A DNA stretch of 12,701 bases from JARYMI01 sp037444845 (GTDB taxonomy: Bacteria > Acidobacteriota > Aminicenantia > Aminicenantales > UBA8522): contig JBBILQ010000070.1 in the NCBI GenBank assembly GCA_037444845.1, positions 1-12,701 on the forward strand, given 5' to 3'. Positions 6,111 to 12,701 of the stretch are shown piece by piece. The notes beneath the pieces were generated by a model that did not search any database, was not told the origin of the DNA, and worked only from the letters and a program-made list of their open reading frames with translations. The position numbers and the translations under genes were made by a program. The first letter of the stretch is position 1. The number at the start of each line of letters is the position of its first letter.

Positions 6111-6227
6111 TCATGAAAGATATCCGGCCGACGACTCAGCGGCCATCAGGAGTTCCTGGTAGGCGACCTGAGGCGGAGGAGGCTTATCGGCGACAAATAT
6201 CAGCTTGAGGTGATTGACGATATGCTT
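6111..6227 (-). pseudogene. C-terminal remnant of an IS91-type transposase, copy C
   Basis: 38 codons plus stop on the minus strand, reading KHIVNHLKLIFVADKPPPP and ending SSAGYLS. It lines up with the end of the copy A remnant (DRIIHHLKLTFVAERPPPP ... SAEYFS), with the same length from HLKL to the stop. The rest of the gene is missing; the sequence further up (6228-6300) belongs to the peptidase upstream region. It is too short to name alone and is assigned through its match to copy A. Confidence 0.68.
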
Positions 6228-6299
6228 GTTTTTATGCTTTATTCAGAGGGGATAATAAGAATGGAGATTTAACACAGGCGGAGAAAAAATGTTTTATTT

Positions 6300-6314
6300 T
6301 GTCATCTGATGACA
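6300..6314. promoter_or_regulatory. 15-bp perfect palindrome, candidate operator upstream of the peptidase
   Basis: TGTCATC-T-GATGACA, 7-bp arms around one base, lying 55 bp upstream of a TATAAT at 6370-6375. Size and symmetry suit a dimeric repressor site such as a GntR-type operator; no regulator gene is present in the window. Confidence 0.4.
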
Positions 6315-6369
6315 TGAAGCTTGCATCCATTATGCGTAAGTCAATAAATTCAAGAAATGGAGCCTTAGG

Positions 6370-6375
6370 TATAAT
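6370..6375 (+). promoter_or_regulatory. Consensus -10 box of the peptidase gene
   Basis: TATAAT, 46 bases before the ATG at 6422. The -35 side is poor at every normal spacing, so this would be an activator-dependent or weak promoter. Confidence 0.4.
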
Positions 6376-6421
6376 TGACTGCCTAGAAATTAAATTATTG
6401 CCCAAGAAAGGAGACTCCGCC

Positions 6422-8497
6422 ATGACCATGCCCCATAACGCGAGGAGGGCGCCTATCCGACCCCAGAAGTTCCTTCGGAGAAGAGGCCTTTTATTCTCCA
6501 TGAGCTTCGTCTTTTTTCTTTTCGTGCTTTTTTTTGCCGCGGCCTTCAACCCGGCAAAGAACGAAGGTAAATTTCCCCCGCCCATTGATCCTCAGAAGGT
6601 CAGGGATCAAGACATCATGACCTGGGAGGATTACCGTCCCATCCACGGCCGTGACTTGGCTGACCCTTCCTTCATGCCGGAAAAGGGCTTCCGCCTCGCC
6701 GTAGTGGCCGTTGATTTTCCCAACCAGCCATTTGTGATCACACTGCCTAAAGGTTCGGACCTCTTCGGAAACCCTCACTCAGAGCCCATCCCCCGTGAAA
6801 GGGTTGCCCAGTTCTATGCTGATTTCTTCACGAAACCCATGGAAATCAATCATGGCCAGAACATTCACCGCTACTGGATGGAGCAATCCAGGGGAAAATT
6901 CGGCATCACCCAGGTGGACGCCTTTGGTCCTTATCGTATGCCCAGACCTCACTGGGCCTATGGCCTGAACGAATATGGCCAGAATGACCAGACTCCAGAC
7001 GGAAGCACCGCCAGCAGCCGGCTCGAGATGGACTGCGATGCCCTGTGGATGGCGGATGTGGGTCAGGATATCCGCCAGAATTATGATGCCATCCTCAGGA
7101 TTTATGCAGGCTATGATGAAACCGGCGTCTGGATGGAGTTCGGTGAGATGAAATTCAAGAGCAAGGAGGACATCCCGCCTGAATGGGGCAACCCCAACCC
7201 GAACATGCCCCGCTGGGTCAGGACGAGATATGTCGAGTGGACCAGCTGGCTGGCCGGCTCCCAGCAATGGGGCCTCTCCTCGATGCGCCAGGGAGAGAAT
7301 TCAGGCACGATCGCCCATGAGCTTGGCCACTTCGCTTTCCGTCTTCCAGATTTGAACAATAACCCTTATGTTAAACCCTACCGGAGGGCCGCTGCTGGAC
7401 CATGGGACTTGATGGACCGGGGATGCTTCAACGGACCTGGGGGTCCCCATATGCGCTGGGTGGTACCGCCGATTCGCGGCGCGGCCATGCCCGCGGGATT
7501 GATGATCCGCAACCGGATGGAATGCGGTTTCATTCCTGAAGGCCAGCTTCTCAAGCTGAGCCGGTCCGGGCTTGCCCGATCGGGCATGGTCGTAGCTGAA
7601 GTCACAGCAAGAGCGGTTGATCCCCTGCCCGGCACTTTTACTGGGATGATCGTCCGTCTCGATGGCAATGAGCCGGCTGACCGAACGCCTGCCGACGACC
7701 CGGCCACCAACCCTCTGTCTCCGGGAATCCCGAACTATAATTTTTATTCTCTGGAGGTTGTCCAGCGAATCGGGTTTGATTCCTTCTGTCCTGATAACGG
7801 TGTCCTGATGGCGAAAAACAAGGATAACCTGCGAGGGAACAACGGCGGACCAAACGCATTCAACAGCTATATCTGGGTTATCGATGCCCGTCCAGAGGAT
7901 ATCAACATGGTGGACTATATTAAGCCCTCTGGAGAGAAGGTGATGAGGACCATCGCTGATTACCGGCAGCTCAACGATGCCCTCTTCCATGCAGGACTTG
8001 ATTCAGGAAGCCAGTTCGAGTATGAAGACACGCCCAATCGCCTGCGTTTCTATGTGGTCGACATGCATAAAAACAAGGACGGAATCATCTCTTACACCCT
8101 GGCAGTGCGGTCCCTGGATGGGTCTGGTCCGCAACCGAGAGGCGTGGCGCTCGAGGCTCCAGCTAAGCTGAGAATCAAAGAAGCCCTCACTCCTGTAACT
8201 TTTACTCTGAAGAATACGGGTAAACCGGAAAAAGTTGAACGGGAAGTCCATCCGTCCGATGCTACCCTTTTCCTGAACCGGGATGTCTTTCGACTTTCCC
8301 TCTCGATAGAAGGCAAGGGATGGAAAGCAAAATTGCTCAACGCCTTAACGGCGGTTGAATTTGATCAATCCGCGACGATGACGGCTTACGTTCTGGCTGA
8401 GGAGGGATGCTCCAGGCAGGCGACCCTGACGCTGCAGGCAGCCTCAGAAAGTGACCCGTCAAAAACGGCAAAAGTCTCCTTACTCCTTTCCCGCTGA
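6422..8497 (+). CDS. M6-like (immune inhibitor A type) zinc metalloprotease, exported
   Basis: 691 aa. The ATG at 6422 is chosen because AAAGGAG lies 8 bases upstream; the in-frame ATG at 6299 has no such site. A basic N-terminus (RRAPIRPQKFLRRR) and a hydrophobic segment at about 22-42 form a signal peptide or anchor. RLAVVAVDFPNQPF (91-104), then FYADFFTKP and IHRYWMEQSRGKF, are typical of M6 proteases. The zinc site is HELGH (299-303), followed by LPDL and the Met-turn-like GPWDLMD (326-332). There is one more residue between HExxH and PD than in the usual HExxHxxGxPD, and the usual Gly is Phe306. The last about 110 residues look like a beta-sandwich. It probably cleaves proteins outside the cytoplasm. 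It is convergent with the GH127 gene. Confidence 0.82.
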   Translation: MTMPHNARRAPIRPQKFLRRRGLLFSMSFVFFLFVLFFAAAFNPAKNEGKFPPPIDPQKVRDQDIMTWEDYRPIHGRDLADPSFMPEKGFRLAVVAVDFPNQPFVITLPKGSDLFGNPHSEPIPRERVAQFYADFFTKPMEINHGQNIHRYWMEQSRGKFGITQVDAFGPYRMPRPHWAYGLNEYGQNDQTPDGSTASSRLEMDCDALWMADVGQDIRQNYDAILRIYAGYDETGVWMEFGEMKFKSKEDIPPEWGNPNPNMPRWVRTRYVEWTSWLAGSQQWGLSSMRQGENSGTIAHELGHFAFRLPDLNNNPYVKPYRRAAAGPWDLMDRGCFNGPGGPHMRWVVPPIRGAAMPAGLMIRNRMECGFIPEGQLLKLSRSGLARSGMVVAEVTARAVDPLPGTFTGMIVRLDGNEPADRTPADDPATNPLSPGIPNYNFYSLEVVQRIGFDSFCPDNGVLMAKNKDNLRGNNGGPNAFNSYIWVIDARPEDINMVDYIKPSGEKVMRTIADYRQLNDALFHAGLDSGSQFEYEDTPNRLRFYVVDMHKNKDGIISYTLAVRSLDGSGPQPRGVALEAPAKLRIKEALTPVTFTLKNTGKPEKVEREVHPSDATLFLNRDVFRLSLSIEGKGWKAKLLNALTAVEFDQSATMTAYVLAEEGCSRQATLTLQAASESDPSKTAKVSLLLSR

Positions 8498-8575
8498 CGA
8501 TGACCACTTGACAACCGGTTTCGTCCAAAGAGAGATGAGTTAAGAATTGTCTGTTTTCAGCATAAACCCGCAGCC
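8498..8575. other. Gap between convergent genes
   Basis: 78 bp between the ends of the peptidase and GH127 genes. No hairpin with a T-tract was seen for either strand. Confidence 0.5.
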
Positions 8576-11035
8576 TCAACGGCGGATAATGCGGATGCCG
8601 AAGACCGGCCCTATCTCCCTGTCCTCTTTAGCCTGGAAGCGGACCGTGACTTTCGTTTTTCCGCGGGTTAATTCCAGCGGAAGAGGGTATTCGAGGTCGT
8701 AGAACCTGGACGGCGGCGAGGCTTCGATGGTCTGGGAGGCGATGAGCTTCCCGTCGACAAGGATATCGAAGTGAGCCGGGCCGCGGCGCCTCTCGCCACT
8801 GTGGTAGGTAACGACCAGACCATTCTGGCGGGAGGGATGGACAGGCGTGTCGAAGGAAAACCAGTTCGATCCGCCTCGGCCGCTTCGGCCTGTGGTCCTG
8901 ACCAGAGTTGCGTTTTCCCCCTGGTAGTTGAAGTCGCGCTCAGGTTGCATCTCGCCCGGCTGGGCGTAGGCGACGGTTATAGCTTCGAGCCGCCTTATTC
9001 TTTCCTGTTCGGCGGCATACTCCTCCTGCTGCTTCTTCCAGCCAGCTTCAGTGAAGAGGTCCCAATAAACCGCGTACATCCTGCGATGGAGTCTGTAGAA
9101 TGGGTAAAGGTCGACGTCGGTCGGACGGCCGACCCCTGCGGTCCTGAAGCGCCCGGTTTCTCCCAGGACGGGCTTCACCCACTCGCCCGCCTCCTTCCCT
9201 GCGGCGATGAAAACCGGGATGACCGGCCTCGTCGGTCTTTCCTCTTTGGATTCACGGCTGAATGTGAACTCAGGTCCTATGTCCCCGGCGAGAACAAGCG
9301 GACCCCAGAGCACGGCAGCGCGCTTGGGGTTGTCGGGAGTTGCTTCGAGCCGCAACGTCTTGGGCAGGGTTACTGATATTATGTCGCCAGATTTCCAGGT
9401 CCGGTCGATTTCAACGTAAGTGCTGATGCCGGGGTCAATATCCTTTAGGTAAAGATTGGCGATCGGCTGGACTTTGGCCGCCGCAGGTGGCTGTTCCTGG
9501 CCCGGGAAAAAGGGCTCGCCGTTGACAACCACCTTGAACCCTTCTCCCGCCCAGCAGGGTCGCCGCAGAGCAATCGTCAACCGCCTGGGTTGTTTCAACT
9601 CCAGGTTGATGGTCGCCGATTCGCCCTCGGGGAAATCCGTGTCAACCGCTATTTTTGCTCCCGCGCCTTCCCACTCGGCCTTTGACGGCGCGTAAATATT
9701 TATCCAGAGCTTGTTCGCGCTTTCATAGAAGAGGCCGAAACCGTGAAGCGCATGGCTTTCCATGCCCGTGCCAACGCAGCAAGTGAAGCTACGGAACATT
9801 TCCTGGTACTCGCGCTGGACACCTCGGCCGACTGGAACCATGTAGCAGGTCCGGCCGTCCTCAGGGTCAATCGAGGCCAGGATGTGGTTGAAGATAGCCC
9901 GCTCGTGGAAATCGGCGTAGGCGGCATCCGGGTTGAACTCGAACAGCCGGCGGGCCAGTTTTATCATGTTGTAAACGTTGCAGGTTTCGGCTGTTCGGTC
10001 GTCGACGCGCTCGCTCAATTTGCCCGGTTCGCCAAAGTACTCGTCTTTGGTGTTCCCTCCTGTAGCGTAGCTGTGGTGGCGAGCAACCCGCTCGAAGAAA
10101 AAGGAAGCGGCAAGGAAATCGGCCGCGTCTCCGGTATAAGCGAAGCGGTCAGCGGAACCGATCAGTTTCGGAATCTGCGTGTTTCCGTGCTTTCCTGCCA
10201 GATTGTCCTGAACATGGCGAAGAGGGAAGATAAAAGCTTTATGCTCAAACTTGGAGGATAACTCGAGCCAGCGCGTGTCGCCGGTGTCGGCATAAAGGTC
10301 AACAAGGACTTCGTTCATCCCGCCAAACTCCGTGTTGAGCATGCTCTGCGTCTGGGCTTCGGTCAGCCCGGAGAGGATTTTTTCGGCCCAGGCGGCGAAC
10401 TTAATTTCAACCTCGAGAGCTGTCCGGTTGCCCGTGTAGCGATACGCGTCGCGCAGCCCGGAATAAGTCTTGTGAAGCGTATACCAGGGGGACCAGAGGC
10501 CATTCAGGTCGAAGCCGGCGGTCTTTATTTCGCCCCTCGACAAGGCATCGAAAGCTTCACGGCCGCCCTCCAGAGCTCCGAGATAGCCATCGCCATTCTT
10601 ATTCTGGACTTCTTTCAGCTCCCTTACGACATAGTCTGCCCGTTCTTTAAACCTGAGGTCGCCGGTCGCGGCGTGCATGAGGCTCACTGCGGACAGGTAA
10701 TGGCCGGCGATGTGCCCAGTGAGGTTCCGGCCGCCACCGTCCCATCCTCCATAGGGTTCGGCCTTGGGCTCAAGGCCTGCCCTTATCCGGTAGTAAGCGA
10801 GCATCCGGTCGGGCTCAAGCTCGATAAGGTATTTCGCGTTGAGGTCCTGAGCGTGTTGGAGAGGGCCGCCGGTGAGCCGGACTGCATGGAGCGGAATCGG
10901 CTTAGCCCGAGAAAGCTTTTCCTCGAGGTTCCTGTCCCTGGCATTCCTGGCCCTGCAGGAGGCGCCGGCAAGAATGGATAAGGCAAAAGCGACCAGAAAA
11001 AGAACTCGCGTAGCCTTAGAAGGCATCTTCATCAT
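8576..11035 (-). CDS. GH127 (DUF1680) beta-L-arabinofuranosidase-like glycoside hydrolase, exported
   Basis: 819 aa. The signal peptide ends LAGASC (C27), a weak lipobox, so it may be a lipoprotein. The (alpha/alpha)6 barrel region includes YGGWDGGGRNLTGHIAGHYL (about 95-114), MNEVLVDLY and NGLWSPWYTLHK. Catalytic and zinc residues known from HypBA1 are all present: acid/base E332 (KDEYFG), zinc ligands E350 and C352 (AETC), and C419-C420 (SFTCCVGTGMES); C419 is the nucleophile position. C-terminal beta-sandwich domains reach the end (FGIRIIRR). The family releases beta-L-arabinofuranose or related sugars from plant-type glycans; the exact substrate here is unknown. AAGGAG lies 3 bases before the first ATG (11035) and 6 before the second (11032), so 11032 may be the real start. 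Confidence 0.9.
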   Translation of the reverse strand: MMKMPSKATRVLFLVAFALSILAGASCRARNARDRNLEEKLSRAKPIPLHAVRLTGGPLQHAQDLNAKYLIELEPDRMLAYYRIRAGLEPKAEPYGGWDGGGRNLTGHIAGHYLSAVSLMHAATGDLRFKERADYVVRELKEVQNKNGDGYLGALEGGREAFDALSRGEIKTAGFDLNGLWSPWYTLHKTYSGLRDAYRYTGNRTALEVEIKFAAWAEKILSGLTEAQTQSMLNTEFGGMNEVLVDLYADTGDTRWLELSSKFEHKAFIFPLRHVQDNLAGKHGNTQIPKLIGSADRFAYTGDAADFLAASFFFERVARHHSYATGGNTKDEYFGEPGKLSERVDDRTAETCNVYNMIKLARRLFEFNPDAAYADFHERAIFNHILASIDPEDGRTCYMVPVGRGVQREYQEMFRSFTCCVGTGMESHALHGFGLFYESANKLWINIYAPSKAEWEGAGAKIAVDTDFPEGESATINLELKQPRRLTIALRRPCWAGEGFKVVVNGEPFFPGQEQPPAAAKVQPIANLYLKDIDPGISTYVEIDRTWKSGDIISVTLPKTLRLEATPDNPKRAAVLWGPLVLAGDIGPEFTFSRESKEERPTRPVIPVFIAAGKEAGEWVKPVLGETGRFRTAGVGRPTDVDLYPFYRLHRRMYAVYWDLFTEAGWKKQQEEYAAEQERIRRLEAITVAYAQPGEMQPERDFNYQGENATLVRTTGRSGRGGSNWFSFDTPVHPSRQNGLVVTYHSGERRRGPAHFDILVDGKLIASQTIEASPPSRFYDLEYPLPLELTRGKTKVTVRFQAKEDREIGPVFGIRIIRR

Positions 11036-11066
11036 GATCTCCTTATTAAGACATCGGATATTTCAG

Positions 11067-11095
11067 ATTATAAGCATGCACGCATAGTGGGTCAA
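11067..11095 (-). promoter_or_regulatory. Near-consensus sigma70 promoter of the GH127 gene
   Basis: Minus strand: TTGACC (11095-11090), a spacer of exactly 17 bases, then TATAAT (11072-11067). The predicted transcript starts near 11060 and gives a leader of about 25 bases containing AAGGAG. Confidence 0.82.
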
Positions 11096-11140
11096 TAAAC
11101 GAACGTTAGCGGGATGACTCAGACCAGGCCTATTCCAGAA

Positions 11141-12391
11141 TTAGCAGAATCGAAATAAGCGAAACGGGCTCAAATCTATGTCTGGAGCTTCATCACGGAC
11201 GATCTGGCTAACCAATTTCCCCGTGATGGGAGCAAGTGTAATTCCGAGCATTCCGTGCCCGGTGGCAATGATGAAGTTATGAAGCTCAGGATGGCGAGCG
11301 ATGAAGGGCAATCCATCAGGAGTGCAGGGCCTCAATCCAGAAGAAACAGCAAAAACATCAAGGCTTCCTGTCTGTTTAAGATAGTCCTGAGAAGATTTAA
11401 GAATTCGAAACACGCTCTTTTTTCTTATCTTGAAATCCATCCCTTCAAATTCCAGCGCTCCGGCGATTCGAAGAGAATCTTCCAGTGGAGTGATGGCCAC
11501 TTTTGCTTCGCTGAGATAAAGAGGGAAAGAAGGAAAATTTACGGGGCTCCGGGTTGAGATGACATAGCCCTTGGCCGGCTGGAGAGAGAGCTTCATGCCT
11601 ATCTTTTCTCCGAGGCTTGAAGACCAGGCCCCGGCGGCTAAAACGACCATTTCTGGACGGAGATCGCCTCGACTTGTGTGAACAACTGTTAATTTGTTAT
11701 TCGAGCGCTCAAAGCTAAAAACCTCTGTCCGGGGGTAAATGGTGGCACCAAGATCACGGAGAAGCTCGGTCAAAGCAGAAACAAACCTCGCTGGATCAAG
11801 ATGGGCATCTCCTGGGAAAAAGACGCTTCCTGAAATTTCAGGCAGGAGAAAAGGACAGAAATCAAGAGTTTTCTGGCCATCTAAAATTTCGGCTTTTATG
11901 CCATGAGACTGCAGAAGCTCCCTCTCTTCAAGAGCGTTCCGGAAAGCCTTCTCTTTTTTATAGACCAGAAGCCATCCTTTTTGCTGGAAGCCGCAGGCCA
12001 GAGTTTCATTTTTGATTAAATCTTCCCATAATTTTAGACTGGTATGATTTAACTGGCCCAGAGCGTCCAACCCCTCGCGCATTTTTTGCGATGAGCAAGA
12101 CCTGTGAAATCGCCAGAGCCACAGCAGGAGGTCAAAATCAGGGCGCATCCTGATGAGAAACGGGCTTTGAGGATGAAACAGACCCTTAAGCGCCAGGCGT
12201 CTGGTGTGCGGGTTGGCCATGGGGATGCTGTGGCTTGGAACGATGAGCCCCGCATTCGCTCCCGAGCATCCTGAGGCGAGATCTCCTTTTTCAACCAGAG
12301 TAACAGATAGCCCCGCTTTTGCTAAATAGTATGCGGCGCATGCGCCGATAGCCCCTCCGCCTATCACCAGAATGTCATCTCTCTCTTTCAT
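11141..12391 (-). CDS. DadA-like FAD-dependent amino-acid oxidoreductase (DAO family)
   Basis: 416 aa, usual length. The N-terminal Rossmann FAD motif is ILVIGGGAIGACAAYYLAKAG with E34 after the second strand (VTLVEKG), followed by the DAO-family SGANAGLI (43-50). The middle holds the substrate domain. The C-terminus has VSSGLRPCTPDGLPFI and ATGHGMLGITLAPITGKLV, the second FAD contact typical of D-amino-acid dehydrogenases and related hydroxyproline or glycine oxidases. It oxidises an amino acid to an imino acid with transfer of electrons to FAD; the substrate is not identifiable from sequence alone. It has no Shine-Dalgarno, and its promoter is placed for a leaderless mRNA. It ends 105 bp before the GH127 start on the same strand; the strong promoter in that gap makes the two separate units. 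Confidence 0.86.
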   Translation of the reverse strand: MKERDDILVIGGGAIGACAAYYLAKAGLSVTLVEKGDLASGCSGANAGLIVPSHSIPMANPHTRRLALKGLFHPQSPFLIRMRPDFDLLLWLWRFHRSCSSQKMREGLDALGQLNHTSLKLWEDLIKNETLACGFQQKGWLLVYKKEKAFRNALEERELLQSHGIKAEILDGQKTLDFCPFLLPEISGSVFFPGDAHLDPARFVSALTELLRDLGATIYPRTEVFSFERSNNKLTVVHTSRGDLRPEMVVLAAGAWSSSLGEKIGMKLSLQPAKGYVISTRSPVNFPSFPLYLSEAKVAITPLEDSLRIAGALEFEGMDFKIRKKSVFRILKSSQDYLKQTGSLDVFAVSSGLRPCTPDGLPFIARHPELHNFIIATGHGMLGITLAPITGKLVSQIVRDEAPDIDLSPFRLFRFC

Positions 12392-12701
12392 CCCAAAAAC
12401 TATATTTGGCGGCCAGTTTTAAGTCAAATTTCTTTCCAATTCCACCACCCGCCGACATGGACGGGTCAGCCCGAAATGGGTGAAAAGTTAGGCTGATACC
12501 GGCCAGGACCGAAAAACAGCCTGAGAGCTTAACAGGCGCCGCTTCCGTCCTTATTTTAAAGGGAGCGTGAAGACGTTTTTCTTTTCTTGTTCCGAGACAA
12601 CTCTTGTTGTCTGCTCTTGCTTATGGTTATCAACTCCTGTTTACTCTCCACAGCAAAAAGGCTGAGTCTCCTGCGGCATCTTCCAGGCGCATTCGGGCGG
12701 A
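12392..12701. other. Intergenic region at the right edge, no supported gene
   Basis: 310 bp. The left end holds the oxidoreductase promoter. Two hairpins are visible: CCCGCC-GACAT-GG(A)CGGG at 12448-12465, with one bulged A, and AGACAAC-TCTT-GTTGTCT at 12595-12612, a perfect 7-bp stem with no T-tract. Possible frames entering from the right edge are too short to judge. Confidence 0.45.
12399..12427 (-). promoter_or_regulatory. Sigma70-type promoter of the FAD oxidoreductase gene (leaderless)
   Basis: Minus strand: TTGACT (12427-12422), 17-base spacer, TATAGT (12404-12399), then 7 bases and the ATG at 12391. The start point would fall on or next to the A of the ATG. Confidence 0.7.

Noticed and set aside
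7301..7990. Minus-strand 229-codon open frame
   Set aside because: Antisense shadow of the M6-like peptidase with no recognisable motif.
8771..9376. Plus-strand 201-codon open frame
   Set aside because: It lies fully antisense to the well-supported GH127 gene and has no domain of its own; a shadow of GC-rich coding sequence.
12641..12701. Possible C-terminal end of a gene entering from the right edge on the minus strand (reads AWKMPQETQPFCCGE then stop)
   Set aside because: Only 19 codons are visible and no family can be named; other frames are equally open over such a short span.
1..12701. CRISPR array, tRNA or rRNA genes, defence system
   Set aside because: No regularly spaced direct repeats, no tRNA-like cloverleaf or rRNA core sequence, and no recognisable defence proteins were seen.

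Overview
The window looks like an accessory, transposon-worked stretch of a bacterial chromosome joined to a few ordinary metabolic or secreted-enzyme genes. Base composition is mixed. The glycosyltransferase and DUF454 genes are visibly AT-richer than the GC-rich GH127 and peptidase genes, which suggests different histories. The lineage cannot be fixed from the sequence. A secreted M6-type peptidase, a GH127 hydrolase with a lipoprotein-like N-terminus and several canonical sigma70-type promoters suggest a heterotrophic Gram-negative bacterium, perhaps of the Acidobacteriota/Aminicenantia kind (low confidence).

Layout. (1) 56-1383 is a complete IS110-family element, transposase on the minus strand, with perfect 16-bp subterminal inverted repeats. 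Its noncoding segment after the transposase stop contains short stretches matching both insertion flanks and one element end, as expected of a guide (bridge/seek) RNA. (2) 1417-3024 (+) encodes a GT39/PMT-type membrane glycosyltransferase. (3) 3025-3944 is a patchwork scar: a C-terminal piece of a TrmO (UPF0066) gene, the C-terminus of an IS91-type transposase, a 123-bp IS21-like MITE, a short tandem repeat, and a second copy of the IS91-like 3' end. (4) 3985-5521 (-) holds a DUF454/YbaN membrane protein and a PflX-like radical SAM protein with a twin-arginine-like N-terminus. (5) 5911-6227 (-) is another IS91-type transposase C-terminus plus 3' end, in inverted orientation to the copy in (3). 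The two 3' ends share a gap-free 110-bp inverted repeat (about 95% identical) and bracket the DUF454/radical SAM pair. (6) 6422-8497 (+) is a secreted or membrane-anchored M6-like metalloprotease. (7) 8576-11035 (-) is a GH127 (DUF1680) beta-L-arabinofuranosidase-like hydrolase with a near-consensus promoter. (8) 11141-12391 (-) is a DadA-like FAD-dependent amino-acid oxidoreductase whose promoter predicts a leaderless mRNA. The last 310 bp carry no convincing gene.

The most unusual signals are the guide-RNA matches in the IS110 element and a roughly 40-bp 'gene-start-like' tag. The tag occurs four times: at the IS110 insertion site, as the first codons of the glycosyltransferase, and at the outer end of both IS91-like remnants. 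No defence island, CRISPR array, tRNA or rRNA was seen. Functional cooperation among the genes is not evident. The peptidase and the hydrolase are both predicted to be exported and could both serve polymer breakdown, but they are convergently transcribed and not one operon.
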